From: Mycolicibacterium hippocampi
GTDB lineage: Bacteria; Actinomycetota; Actinomycetes; Mycobacteriales; Mycobacteriaceae
Direction: 5' to 3'
Length of the DNA: 64,000 nt
NCBI RefSeq assembly: GCF_010723735.1
Contig: NZ_BLLB01000002.1
Coordinates: forward strand, 4,650,001-4,714,000
Each line of letters begins with the position of its first letter. The stretch's first letter is position 1. Shown here one piece after another: positions 10,036 through 18,865 of this stretch. A program made the translations under genes and the position numbers. The notes beneath the pieces are model-generated. The model saw nothing but the letters and a program-made list of their open reading frames with translations. It ran no database searches and was not told the origin of the DNA.

Positions 10036-11136
10036 ATGACGGAACAGGTCGCCGGCCGCGCCGCTCCGGGGTCCCTGGCCGGCCGCCGGGTCGTGGTGGC
10101 CGACACCGTCGGGGACGCTGCTGTCGGCGCCCTACGCAGTGCCGGCGCCGTGATCGTCGACAACTCGGCCTTCGCGACCGTCGACGGTGCGCTCGGCGAT
10201 GGCCACGCCGATGTCGTGGTGACGGCAGCCGCGCCCGCGGGGTCTGTGTGCATCACCCCCACCGCCACGGCACTGCCCGCCCGACTCAGCGTCCTCGCAT
10301 CCGACCTCGTGCTCGCCGACGCCGTGACGGCCGTGCTCGCCGGACAGGCACCGGGCCGGGGTTGGCCGGCCGACATCCGGCTCGCGGCCCCCGTCGAGCC
10401 GGTGGTGGGGGTGGCGCTGCACCGACACGACCGCAGAGTGCTCGGCGCCGTCACGGCAGCATTGACGAAGATCGGCGCCCGAATCGTGCCCGTGCCGGTC
10501 GGGACGTACTCCGTGCCCCACGGAGTGGATGCCGTCGTCGTAGCTGCCGACTCGACCGACCGTGACGGCCTGTGCTCGGTCACTGTGAGCGTTGACGGGG
10601 CCGCGCTCACCGTCCTGGCGCGCGCCTTCGACGATGCGGTGGCTGTGGATCTTGCCGCCGGGCTGATCTTTGGGCGGGCACTGCAGTCGATCTGGCCGCT
10701 CTCGGCCGCCGACCCCGTCGAACTGGTGGTGTTCGGCGCGCACCTTCGTGGCGGACCCCTCGTGCATCAGCTCACCGATCTGGGCGCCCGGTGGGCCGGG
10801 GAGATCATCACGGCGCCGCGCTACCGGATGACGGTGCTGTCGACGTCACCTGCCAAGCCGGCGATCACCCGCGTGTTCGACGGCGAGCCGGGCGCCGCGC
10901 TCCACGGGCACCGATGGCTGATGTCGGCGGCAGCCCTCGGCCGCTTCCTGGCGGCGCTGCCGGCACCGATGCAGCTGGGCAAAGTCGAGTTCGACGACGG
11001 CTCCTGGCGGACGGCGTTCGGCTGTGAGGCCAGTGCGGCGGTCGGCGCCGACATCAGCAGCTACGGCAGCTGGACGCGGGCTGTTGCCGCAGGGGCGGTG
11101 CGGGTGGCGGATCCGCCGCGTCAGCCGCCCTGCTGA
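10036..11136 (+). CDS. Protein with an allophanate hydrolase-type C-terminal domain and a degenerate N-terminal half
   Basis: 366 residues. The last 130 or so residues match the C-terminal domain of allophanate hydrolase (AtzF/DUR1): VFGAHLRGGPLVHQLTDLG, then TAPRYRMTVL, then FLAALPAPMQLGKVEF and the terminal ISSYGSWTRAV. In AtzF this domain follows an amidase-signature hydrolase. Here the N-terminal 230 residues are short, Ala/Val-rich and show no Gly-Ser-rich amidase signature or Ser-Ser-Lys triad, though VAADSTDRDGLCS resembles a worn-down fragment of that fold. There is no urea carboxylase neighbour. It is therefore unlikely to hydrolyse allophanate. Start: the ATG, with a leaderless -10; its 3' end overlaps the convergent copD/ctaG gene by 16 bp. 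Confidence 0.75.
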   Translation: MTEQVAGRAAPGSLAGRRVVVADTVGDAAVGALRSAGAVIVDNSAFATVDGALGDGHADVVVTAAAPAGSVCITPTATALPARLSVLASDLVLADAVTAVLAGQAPGRGWPADIRLAAPVEPVVGVALHRHDRRVLGAVTAALTKIGARIVPVPVGTYSVPHGVDAVVVAADSTDRDGLCSVTVSVDGAALTVLARAFDDAVAVDLAAGLIFGRALQSIWPLSAADPVELVVFGAHLRGGPLVHQLTDLGARWAGEIITAPRYRMTVLSTSPAKPAITRVFDGEPGAALHGHRWLMSAAALGRFLAALPAPMQLGKVEFDDGSWRTAFGCEASAAVGADISSYGSWTRAVAAGAVRVADPPRQPPC

Positions 11137-13142
11137 GACTCGCGCCGGGCCAGTTCGGCCAGCATCCGGTTGTAGGCCGCCAAATCGGCGTCCTCGTCGC
11201 GGTCCGCCGCCCGGTCCAGCCGCGTCGCGGTCCGCTGATCGCTGCGACGCCACTGGATGAACAGCGCGATCAACACCACGACGAGCGGGACCTCTCCCGC
11301 AGCCCACGCGATCCCGCCGCCGAGCCGCTGATCACCGAGCAGGTCGGTGTGCCAGTCCAGCTGCAGCGACCGGTAGAAGTCCTCCCCGATCACCGACTTG
11401 GTCGCCATCAGGACCACCCCGAAGAACGCGTGCAACGGCAACGACGCGAACACCATCGCCAGCTTGCCGATGGGCGGTATCGGCCGCGGTGTCGGGTCCA
11501 CACCGATCACGACCCAGTAGAACAGGTAGCCGCTGAGCAGGAAGTGCAGGTTCATCGCGACGTGGGCGCCGTGGCTGTCGACGGCGGCGTCGAAGATCCC
11601 GCCGAAGTACAGCCCGTAGAACCCGACGATGAACAGCGCCGTCGCGACGAACGGGTTGGTGAGCACCCGGGAGACCCCGGAGTGCAGGCCGGCGAGCAGC
11701 CATTCCCGCGGTCCGGGCGGCTCGTCGCGGCCTGCGGCGGGCAGCGCCCGCAGCGCCAGCGTCACCGGTGCACCGAGAACCAGCAGGATCGGCACCAACA
11801 TCGACAGCAGCATGTGGGCGATCATGTGCATGCTGAACATCGCCGGCATGTACCGGCCGATCCCCGACGACGTCGTCACCAGCAGAAGCAGGCAGCCGAG
11901 CAGCCACGCGAGCGTCCGGCCGGCCGGCCAGCCGTCGCCGCGGCGCCGCAGCCTGACCACGGCGGCCAGATACACCAGCGCGAACACGATGGCCGCCGTG
12001 CCGAACAACAGATCGAAGCGCCAGTCGAACAGGACCCTGCCCACGGTCGGAGGACCGGCCAGGTCGTAGCCGATCTCGACCGTGGTGACCGACGGGTTGA
12101 GGTCCCGCGGCGGTGGTGGCGGCGTCCTGCCCAGAGCGACCGCCACCCCGAACGTCAACCCGAAGACCACCGCCTCGACCAGCGCCAGCCGGATCAGCGG
12201 ACCGCGGGCACCCGGGTCGTCGCGGAGGGCGGCCACGCCGTTGCGGCGCTGTCGCCACCCGAGGAAGCCGAGTACGCACAGCGCCGTGACCTTCGCCAGC
12301 ACCAACAAGCCGTAGTCGCTGTTCACCAGGTCGCCGGGCCGCGTTCGCACCAGCGCGTTGATCACACCGCTGAGCGCCATCGCGACAAAGCACCACAGGG
12401 CCACCGCGGAGAATCGGCGCGCCGCCAGGTCGGCGTGCTCACCCCCCCGTAGCGCGTGGACCAGCAACGCCAGCAGGCCGCCGGCCCACAGCGCACCGGC
12501 GATGAGATGAATGAACAGGCTGTTGGTGGCCAGGTCGTGGGAACCACCCGACGACGAGTGTCCGGTCAGCGCCAGCGGCAGCAGGGTCACCAACGAACCG
12601 GCGAACAGCACCGGCGTCCACGACCACCGCAGCACCGGCGCGCTGAGCACCGTCACCGCCAGCGCGAGCAGCGCCGTCCAGCGCCAGGCGCCGGCGATGT
12701 CGATGAGGTCGGCCACCGCCCAGATGTCGGCCGGGCTCAGCCGCGTCCACAACGGCTGACCGCTGACATCGGAGACGGTCAGTGGCACCAACAGCACGGC
12801 GCAGACCGCCCAGATCCCCGAGGCGACGGTCCCCGTCCGCAGCGCACGGTAACCCGCGGCGTCCAGCACGCCGTTGCGTTGCGGCGGCACCAGAAACGCG
12901 GCGAGCAGAAACGATCCGGTGGCGGCCACGGCGGCGATCTCCCCCGCCGCCCTGACGAACGGCAGCCCGTAGCTGGTCACCGGGCCGGGGTCGGGCAGCC
13001 CGGTCGCGGTCAGCGCCTCGGCCACCGAGAGGGCGGACAGCCCGGCTGCGGTCAGCCCTGCCAGCAGCGCCACCGCGTACAACACCGTCCACGCCGGCGC
13101 GCTGCGCACTCCGGTGGTGGCGGGGGCGCCGGACGAAGTCAT
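11121..13142 (-). CDS. CopD / CtaG fusion membrane protein (copper handling and cytochrome oxidase assembly)
   Basis: 673 residues with many hydrophobic helices. The N-terminal half resembles CopD-type copper importers; histidines sit in TGHSSSGGSHDLATNSLFIH within that membrane bundle. The C-terminal half is a caa3_CtaG-type assembly domain (GRYMPAMFSMHMIAHMLLSM, then NPFVATALFIVGFYGLYF and HGAHVAMNLHFLLSGYLFYW), which uses histidines in helices to pass copper to the oxidase. From memory, Rv0102 has the same architecture and a similar length. The ATG at 13142 has TACCCT 6 nt upstream and no ribosome-binding site. It is convergent with the allophanate-hydrolase-like gene. Confidence 0.88.
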   Translation of the reverse strand: MTSSGAPATTGVRSAPAWTVLYAVALLAGLTAAGLSALSVAEALTATGLPDPGPVTSYGLPFVRAAGEIAAVAATGSFLLAAFLVPPQRNGVLDAAGYRALRTGTVASGIWAVCAVLLVPLTVSDVSGQPLWTRLSPADIWAVADLIDIAGAWRWTALLALAVTVLSAPVLRWSWTPVLFAGSLVTLLPLALTGHSSSGGSHDLATNSLFIHLIAGALWAGGLLALLVHALRGGEHADLAARRFSAVALWCFVAMALSGVINALVRTRPGDLVNSDYGLLVLAKVTALCVLGFLGWRQRRNGVAALRDDPGARGPLIRLALVEAVVFGLTFGVAVALGRTPPPPPRDLNPSVTTVEIGYDLAGPPTVGRVLFDWRFDLLFGTAAIVFALVYLAAVVRLRRRGDGWPAGRTLAWLLGCLLLLVTTSSGIGRYMPAMFSMHMIAHMLLSMLVPILLVLGAPVTLALRALPAAGRDEPPGPREWLLAGLHSGVSRVLTNPFVATALFIVGFYGLYFGGIFDAAVDSHGAHVAMNLHFLLSGYLFYWVVIGVDPTPRPIPPIGKLAMVFASLPLHAFFGVVLMATKSVIGEDFYRSLQLDWHTDLLGDQRLGGGIAWAAGEVPLVVVLIALFIQWRRSDQRTATRLDRAADRDEDADLAAYNRMLAELARRESQQGG

Positions 13143-13148
13143 GCGCCA

Positions 13149-13154
13149 AGGGTA
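13149..13154 (-). promoter_or_regulatory. Predicted leaderless -10 for the CopD/CtaG gene
   Basis: On the minus strand TACCCT (TANNNT) ends 6 nt before the ATG at 13142. No purine-rich ribosome-binding site precedes that ATG, in line with a leaderless mRNA. The 3' end of plsB2 lies 35 bp upstream, so this element separates the two genes transcriptionally. Confidence 0.5.
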
Positions 13155-13176
13155 TGACCTCACCGCGCGGGGCCCG

Positions 13177-15528
13177 CTAGACAGGCTCGTTGCTGCGCAT
13201 CCCGCGGCGGTTGCGTTCACGGACGAAGAATTGGTCGCGCGAGATGGCATCGACCGTTTCCATGTCCTCCAGGATCCCGCGGAGCTCGTCGCGGAAGGCC
13301 TTCCGCCGACCGGGCAGGTCTGCCGCGGGTTCGAGCAGATGCTGGTCCACGGCCACCTGGCGCGCGGTGGTGAACAGCAGCGCCGACACCGACTCGGCGC
13401 TGCGGACCACACCCTGGGCCACATACTGCTGCCCCAACCCCAGCGCCGTGGCGGTCAGGTCCTTCTCGGAGACCTCAGCGGGTGCGTCGATCAGGACGTC
13501 GGCGACGATGCGGTAGGCCTCGAAGAACGGGCGCAGCAGCGGCCCGGCGATCGCCGGGCGTTTGGCCCGCAGCAGCGCGTCGATCCGCTCGCCCCCGGCG
13601 TCGACATCGTCCTCCCACCCCGGATGCCACGACATTTCGTGGATGACGTGTTCCCGGAAACCCGCGGAGTCGGCGAAGTAGAAGTCGAACTTCAGCAGAT
13701 CGCGCAGCCTCATCACCTGCGACCAGAACGCTTCCAGGCGGTCGGAATCCGCGCGGGCGGCGTGGGCGAGCGACAGTTCGACCAACGACGTCTCCAGGAA
13801 CGCGTCGATCAGCGAGTTGCGGTAGAACGCGGCCTCGTGCTCGTCCTGCGAGGCGATGTGCCACACCGGTTCTCGGCCCCCGTCGATCCGGGTCACCGGG
13901 TGTCCATTGGACAGTGCGTCCACCGCCGCGCGCACACCGTCGGGGGTTCGCAGCCGCAGCGCGCTGTTGGTCATCGGGGTCTGTTTGCGCTCGAGGTAGT
14001 CCAGCGAGTCCTGCAGGGTGTGGTGCAACTGGTCCAGCGTCAGCGCGATACCGCGGGTGCTCAGCAGCAACGCCGACACCAGAGCGGTGGCATTGACGGG
14101 CGTGACCTGGAGGATCCGGAACGCGACCTCGAACGCCATCTTCTGCAGCGCAAGGCGTTTGGCGTCCTCGTCAGTCGTCATCGGGCCGTGGGGCTCGCCG
14201 AGGTATTCGCGCATCGAGACGGCTTCTGGGAACCGCACATAGATCTTGCCGTAGTTGCGCTCGCCCTGCGCCTTGATGAAGTTGTACAGCCACGACAAAC
14301 CCTCCGGGGTCTTCTCCCCGCCCCGCGCGTAGGCCGCGTACTCGGCGGTTTCGTGGAGTTGGTCGAAGCTGATGGACACCGGTTGCAGCAGGATGTCGTC
14401 ACTGCGGCCGTCCAGATAGGCGTCTGCGACGTAGGCCAGTAGACCGAGCTTGGGGGGCAACATCTTTCCGGTGCGCGACCGGGTTCCCTCGATCGACCAG
14501 CTGAGGTTGAACCGCTTCTCCACGATGTAACCGACGAACTGACGCAGCACATACTTGTACAGCGGGTCGTCGAGCTTGCGCCGGATGAAGATGACGCCCG
14601 ACCGCCGCATCAGCGGGCCCATCGCTCCGAACGACAGGTTGATTCCGGCGAAGGTGTGCACCGGTGGCAGCCGGTTCTCCTGCATCGCGACGGGAACGAT
14701 CGCGCCGTCGAGATAGGACCGGTGCGAGAACAGCAGCACTGCCGGGTGGGATTCGAGGGCGTGGCGCATCGATTCGACCTCGAGACGGTCGTAATCGATG
14801 TTCGGGTCGAACCCTCTGCTGAATATGGCGCGCCCCAGCGACGGGATCAGGTCGACGGAGAACCGGCTCCAACCGGTGCCGAGTTCGTCGAGCATCTCGC
14901 CCGCCTTCTCGACCGTCGCGCCGGGAATCTTCTCCAGGCCCTCGCGGAACCGCGCCGACGCCAACATTTCTGGTTTGACCAGTCGGGGCGACTTGTACTC
15001 GGGTCCGAGCAGACGCAGCTCGACCCGTTCGATCGCGAGGATCGCCCGGCGGATGACGAATCGGGCGAATTCCCTTGGGTTCTCGGCAACAGTGGTCTCG
15101 CTCCACTGCTGATGCAGCTCCGAAACCTTCGCGGGTTCGCCCGCGACCACCCGGGCACGCGCCGGGTCCCGCTTCAGGATTCGGCGCTGTAGAAGCTGCG
15201 GCGGGCAGTAGGTGTCGCGACCCGACAACAGCGCCACCACCTTGGATCGCGTCGGCAGCCCGCCCGGGACCCAGAACACGCGGACCGGCACGACCGAACG
15301 GTCGCCGTCGGCCTCGAGCAACTCGACGAGACCGGCGAGCACACCCGGCGGCGGATCGTCGTCGGCCGGCAGCTTGAGCACCGCGATGTTCGATTCGGGA
15401 TGCTCGCGGCGCTGGTGTTGCAGCCAGTCGTTGAGAAGCTCCTCCTCGGCCGGTGACGACACCGACGCGAGGACAAGAGCGTCGTCGGTGGCGGAGAAGG
15501 CCGCCATGTCTTCGATGTGCGGCTTCAT
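13177..15528 (-). CDS. plsB2: Glycerol-3-phosphate 1-O-acyltransferase PlsB2
   Basis: 783 residues, near the 789 I recall for M. tuberculosis PlsB2. It transfers an acyl chain to glycerol-3-phosphate, the first step of glycerolipid synthesis, at the inner face of the membrane. The acyltransferase blocks are in order: HRSYLD (HX4D catalytic pair, about residue 265), GVIFIRRKLDD (glycerol-phosphate binding), SIEGTRSRTGK, and ILLQPVSISFDQ. The start MKPHIEDMAAFS overlaps the stop of the upstream plsC-like gene by 4 bp (ATGA), so the much longer in-frame opening upstream is a shadow of that gene. Last gene of the acyltransferase operon. Confidence 0.96.
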   Translation of the reverse strand: MKPHIEDMAAFSATDDALVLASVSSPAEEELLNDWLQHQRREHPESNIAVLKLPADDDPPPGVLAGLVELLEADGDRSVVPVRVFWVPGGLPTRSKVVALLSGRDTYCPPQLLQRRILKRDPARARVVAGEPAKVSELHQQWSETTVAENPREFARFVIRRAILAIERVELRLLGPEYKSPRLVKPEMLASARFREGLEKIPGATVEKAGEMLDELGTGWSRFSVDLIPSLGRAIFSRGFDPNIDYDRLEVESMRHALESHPAVLLFSHRSYLDGAIVPVAMQENRLPPVHTFAGINLSFGAMGPLMRRSGVIFIRRKLDDPLYKYVLRQFVGYIVEKRFNLSWSIEGTRSRTGKMLPPKLGLLAYVADAYLDGRSDDILLQPVSISFDQLHETAEYAAYARGGEKTPEGLSWLYNFIKAQGERNYGKIYVRFPEAVSMREYLGEPHGPMTTDEDAKRLALQKMAFEVAFRILQVTPVNATALVSALLLSTRGIALTLDQLHHTLQDSLDYLERKQTPMTNSALRLRTPDGVRAAVDALSNGHPVTRIDGGREPVWHIASQDEHEAAFYRNSLIDAFLETSLVELSLAHAARADSDRLEAFWSQVMRLRDLLKFDFYFADSAGFREHVIHEMSWHPGWEDDVDAGGERIDALLRAKRPAIAGPLLRPFFEAYRIVADVLIDAPAEVSEKDLTATALGLGQQYVAQGVVRSAESVSALLFTTARQVAVDQHLLEPAADLPGRRKAFRDELRGILEDMETVDAISRDQFFVRERNRRGMRSNEPV

Positions 15529-17198
15529 GGCCGTCCCTTGCCGGTGCGCTTGGCAGCTCCCTTGGCGGGAGCTTTCTTGGCCGGCGTCTTCTTGGCTGCC
15601 GTCTTCTTCGCCGGCGTCTTCTTGGCTGCCGTCTTCTTCGCCGGCGCCTTCTTGGCGGTCGCCTTCTTCGCCGGCGCCTTCTTGGCCGGGGCCTTCTTGC
15701 GCTTGTAGAGGTCGGGGACCGGCACCTCGTCGTGGGGCCAGTTCCGAAGGGTGTCCATGTAGAGCCCACGCACCTCGGCGATGCGCTCTGCCAGGTTCTC
15801 GTGGGTCCAATCGTCGACCGGAATCGGCGGGTAGACAACAACATCGACGGTACCGGGATTGAAGGTGCTGGAATCGCGCGCGGCGATCACCTCCGCGTTG
15901 CGGATCACGATCGGCACGATGGGGATGCCCACAGACATCGCAATCCGGAATGCACCCTTCTTGAAGTCGCCGACCTCTGTGGTGTCCAGCCGGGTGCCTT
16001 CGGGTGCGATCAGGATGGACAGTCCCTTGCGCGCGAGGTCCTCGACCTTCTTGAGACCTTCGACCGCCTTCGCCGGGTCGTCGCGGTCGATGAACGCCGC
16101 ATCCATGATCTTGCCCATGGTGCCGACGATGGGATCGTTCTCGAGTTCCTTCTTGCCGACCGAGGTGAAGTTGTCGCTGACCAGCCGCCCCGCGATCAGG
16201 GGGTCCGCCTGGTTGCGGTGGTTGAAGATGAACACCGCGGGCCGTTGCGCGGTCAGGTTCTCTCTGCCGAGCACCTGCAGGTTGATGCCGATGGTGTTGA
16301 GCAGCGTGCGCCCGAACATCGAGGTGAAGAAGTTCACGCCGGTGCGCCGGTTGCGGGTAAGCAGCCCGACGCCGACCGCTCCGGCGGCGATCGGCATCAT
16401 CGACGCGATGCCGGCGGCGGTGCGCAACTGGGAAAGCGGGCTGGTGCCGCTGCGGCTGCTGAACCGCAGCACCGGCCACCCCCGTTTGGCGGCGACGGCG
16501 GCCATCTTGCCCGCCGGGTTGGTCGGACGGGGGTTGCCGACGAGGTACATCAACGCGACGTCCTCGTCGCCGTCGGCGTAGAAGTAGCTCTTCGACAGAT
16601 CCACCTCGTTCGCCGCGGCGAACTCCTGCACCGCCCTGGCCTTGCCGGGACCCCAGATGATCGGCCGCTTGACCTCGCCGGTGATCAGGCCGTCGTCGTC
16701 GGTCTCGAACTTGTTGCTCAACACGTTGTTGATGCCGAGGAACCGCGCCACCGGCTCGACCTGCACCGTCAGCGCCGACGAGCTGAGCACCACGGTGTGG
16801 CCACGGTTCATGTGCGCACGTACCAGCTCACGCATCTCCGGATAGATCCGGCTGACGATCTTCTGCACGAACAGCCGCTCGGCCAGTTCGTCGATCTCGT
16901 CGACCGAGTTGCCGCGCAACATGCGCGCGCCCTTGCCGATGAGGTCCTCGAACTCCGAACGGCCCAGCTGGTGATTGAGACCGGCCTGCACCATTCCGAC
17001 GAACTCACCGACCGACATCTGGCGGCGCCGCAGCCGGTCCTGCGTCATCACGACGCCGGTGAACCCGGCGACGAGCGTGCCATCGAGGTCGAAAAACGCG
17101 CCCACCTCGGGGCCGGGCGGACTTGCATGGATCTCGGCGACCGAACCCGGTAGACGCAGCTGACCGTCAGCTGATGTGCCCGATACTCCCGATGTCAT
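15525..17198 (-). CDS. plsC: Fused HAD phosphatase and 1-acylglycerol-3-phosphate acyltransferase (PlsC, Rv2483c-like)
   Basis: 557 residues in three parts. Residues about 30-250 are a SerB-like HAD hydrolase: FFDLDGTLVAGF (DxDGT nucleophile), VVLSSSALTVQ, and ADGDEDVALM. Residues about 290-490 are a PlsC-type acyltransferase: FNHRNQADPLIAGR (HX4D) and APEGTRLD, expected to acylate lysophosphatidic acid. Residues about 500-557 are a Lys/Ala/Pro tail of repeated PAKKA and AAKKT units. One chain could thus make phosphatidate and perhaps remove a phosphate; whether the HAD half is active on lipid is unknown. Coupled by 4-bp overlaps to the gene before (17195-17198) and to plsB2 after. Confidence 0.93.
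   Translation of the reverse strand: MTSGVSGTSADGQLRLPGSVAEIHASPPGPEVGAFFDLDGTLVAGFTGVVMTQDRLRRRQMSVGEFVGMVQAGLNHQLGRSEFEDLIGKGARMLRGNSVDEIDELAERLFVQKIVSRIYPEMRELVRAHMNRGHTVVLSSSALTVQVEPVARFLGINNVLSNKFETDDDGLITGEVKRPIIWGPGKARAVQEFAAANEVDLSKSYFYADGDEDVALMYLVGNPRPTNPAGKMAAVAAKRGWPVLRFSSRSGTSPLSQLRTAAGIASMMPIAAGAVGVGLLTRNRRTGVNFFTSMFGRTLLNTIGINLQVLGRENLTAQRPAVFIFNHRNQADPLIAGRLVSDNFTSVGKKELENDPIVGTMGKIMDAAFIDRDDPAKAVEGLKKVEDLARKGLSILIAPEGTRLDTTEVGDFKKGAFRIAMSVGIPIVPIVIRNAEVIAARDSSTFNPGTVDVVVYPPIPVDDWTHENLAERIAEVRGLYMDTLRNWPHDEVPVPDLYKRKKAPAKKAPAKKATAKKAPAKKTAAKKTPAKKTAAKKTPAKKAPAKGAAKRTGKGRP
15541..15702. repeat. In-frame tandem repeats encoding the Lys/Ala/Pro tail of PlsC
   Basis: The 3' end of the plsC-like gene contains repeated blocks of about 15-30 bp (for example CTTCTTCGCCGGCG and CTTGGCTGCCGTCTTC on the plus strand) that encode PAKKAPAKKA and TAAKKTPAKK. 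The array directly abuts the plsB2 start. The tail is histone-H1-like and strongly basic. Such DNA can change unit number by slippage or unequal exchange. Confidence 0.8.
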
Positions 17199-18670
17199 TG
17201 TGCGGCACTTCCGTTGCGTGAGTAGGGACTGGACTGTTGCTCGAACGTCACCGGTGTCGCTCGACCGTCACCGCCGAGCGCGAGCACTTCATCGAAACCG
17301 GCGATCAGACAGTCAGCCAGCAGTTTCGGGTCGGTGATCGATGCCTTGTCGTAGCGCAGGGTGACGGTGCAATAACCGGACCGCGAGATCAGCACCACCA
17401 TCATCGCCACCCCGGGCAACGGCCCAAGTCCGTACTGTCGCAGCACCTTCGCACCGGCGATGAAGGTGTCACCGGCATAAACCGGTACGTTGCTGGCCTG
17501 CACGTCGGAGTTCACGATGGATCCGGCCATCGATTCCAGCACGGTGTCCGGCAGCAGGCTCACGACAGGTGCGATCGCTCCGACCATGTCGAGGGCACGC
17601 TCGTCGCGCTTGCTGGTCATCTGCGCGCGGATGTTCTTGATGCGCACCGCGGGGTCGGACAAGCCGATCGGCGCCGCGAGGTTGACCCCGGCGAACCGGT
17701 TGCCACCCGCCGGATCTGCGTCGGAACGCAGGTTCACCGGGACAGCCATCGGCAGAGTGTCGACCGGGACCCCCTTGGCCTGGTGGTAGAGGCGCAGTGC
17801 ACCGCACAACCCGGCGAGATAGGCGTCATTGATCGACCCGCCGGCAGCTTTCGCTGCGCGATGCAGGTCCCCGAACTCGATGTCGATGGCCTCGCTGCGT
17901 GAGGACAGGCTGCGGCGACGCAGCAACGGTGACGGGTCGGCAACCGGGCCAATCACCCTGGCGCCGGACATCGCGTAGTCGATGACGCTGCCGAGTCGGC
18001 GCACCGGATCGCGCACCACATGGCCCACCGTGAGCGCGGCACCGAACAGGACGCCGCGCACCCCGCCGACGATGGTGCCCGGCAGCCGGTTGACTCCTTG
18101 TCGCATCAGGTCGTTGGGCGACAGGTCGGACGGGATCGGAAGGGGTGGGGTGTCCTGCGCAGGCGGGTCACGCTCGAGGTCGTACAGGTTGGCGAACATC
18201 TCGACACCGCCGACACCGTCCGTCACCGCGTGGCTCAGATGCACCATCAAGGCGGCTTGCGCGTTCTGCATGCCCTCGATCAGGGTGGCCGTCCACAACG
18301 GCCGCGAGATGTCGAGTGGGGACTGCGCGGCGACCTCGACGATGTCCATCACCTGACGCAGCGTGCCCGGCTCCGGGACCCGCACCCGGCGGACGTGGAA
18401 GTCGAGGTTGAAGTCGGGGTCCACGACCCAGCGGGGGGCTGCGGTCGGCAGCGTCGGCGTCACGACCTTCTGCCGCAGCCGGAGCACCTTGCGCGAGGCG
18501 ATCTCGAAACGGCGGCGGAACAAATCCCAGTCCGGTGTGGTGTCGAGCAGTTCCAGCGTGATGATGCCTGACCGGGTGCGGGGATTGGCTTCCCCGCGAT
18601 GCAGGATCTGGTCGAGCGGGCTGAGTTCCTCCGGGAGTCCGGCCGCATCCAGTTCCGGCGCGTTGCTCAT
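17195..18670 (-). CDS. WS/DGAT-family wax ester synthase / diacylglycerol O-acyltransferase
   Basis: 491 residues, the family's usual length. The acyltransferase motif reads HLSHAVTDGVGG: the second, catalytic histidine and the DG of HHxxxDG are kept while the first His is replaced by Ser, as in some mycobacterial paralogues. Other family blocks are PLWTATLIEG, then NDAYLAGLCGALR, and the C-terminal SNVPVYAG and YDKASI. The enzyme would esterify diacylglycerol or a fatty alcohol with acyl-CoA. The ATG at 18670 (MSNAPELD) follows a leaderless -10. Its stop overlaps the plsC start by 4 bp, so it heads the operon with plsC and plsB2, consistent with Rv2484c synteny. Confidence 0.92.
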   Translation of the reverse strand: MSNAPELDAAGLPEELSPLDQILHRGEANPRTRSGIITLELLDTTPDWDLFRRRFEIASRKVLRLRQKVVTPTLPTAAPRWVVDPDFNLDFHVRRVRVPEPGTLRQVMDIVEVAAQSPLDISRPLWTATLIEGMQNAQAALMVHLSHAVTDGVGGVEMFANLYDLERDPPAQDTPPLPIPSDLSPNDLMRQGVNRLPGTIVGGVRGVLFGAALTVGHVVRDPVRRLGSVIDYAMSGARVIGPVADPSPLLRRRSLSSRSEAIDIEFGDLHRAAKAAGGSINDAYLAGLCGALRLYHQAKGVPVDTLPMAVPVNLRSDADPAGGNRFAGVNLAAPIGLSDPAVRIKNIRAQMTSKRDERALDMVGAIAPVVSLLPDTVLESMAGSIVNSDVQASNVPVYAGDTFIAGAKVLRQYGLGPLPGVAMMVVLISRSGYCTVTLRYDKASITDPKLLADCLIAGFDEVLALGGDGRATPVTFEQQSSPYSRNGSAAQ

Positions 18671-18677
18671 GCGCACC

Positions 18678-18683
18678 ACGCTA
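18678..18683 (-). promoter_or_regulatory. Predicted leaderless -10 for the WS/DGAT-plsC-plsB2 operon
   Basis: TAGCGT on the minus strand (TANNNT) ends 7 nt before the ATG at 18670, with no ribosome-binding site between. As the three downstream genes are joined by 4-bp overlaps, this element would drive the whole acyltransferase operon. Confidence 0.5.
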
Positions 18684-18751
18684 GTCGGCGACACTGTGAC
18701 CGGAGCAGGTTTTGGCGCCGTCACCGCAGCGGTCGCACACGTCGCGTTCGA

Positions 18752-18757
18752 TACACT
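18752..18757 (+). promoter_or_regulatory. -10 box of the tRNA-Arg promoter
   Basis: TACACT (TANNNT) ends 10 nt before the first tRNA base at 18768, so the transcript would start at or just ahead of the mature 5' end. I see no convincing -35. Confidence 0.5.
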
Positions 18758-18767
18758 GCTCGGCGCT

Positions 18768-18843
18768 GCCCCCGTAGCTCAGCGGATAGAGCAGCCGCCT
18801 TCTAAGCGGTTGGTCGCAGGTTCGATCCCTGCCGGGGGCGCCA
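18768..18843 (+). tRNA. tRNA-Arg (anticodon UCU)
   Basis: A complete cloverleaf: acceptor arm GCCCCCG pairs with CGGGGGC, D arm AGCTC..GAGC, anticodon stem GCCGC/GCGGT with loop CTTCTAA (anticodon TCT), and T arm with GGTTCGATCC. The discriminator is G (18840) and CCA is encoded (18841-18843). It reads AGA codons, rare in a high-G+C genome. It lies between the minus-strand acyltransferase and sugar dehydrogenase genes; I see no integrated element at its 3' end. Confidence 0.97.
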
Positions 18844-18865
18844 GGTAAGAGTGGTGCCCGTGTCG

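Noticed and set aside
13177..16479. An extended 1100-residue version of PlsB2
   Set aside because: The added N-terminal 317 residues overlap the plsC-like gene in another phase and are low-complexity; the ATGA overlap at 15525-15528 fixes the start.
18768..18843. tRNA-Arg as an integration site
   Set aside because: No direct repeat of the tRNA 3' end, integrase or composition change lies nearby.
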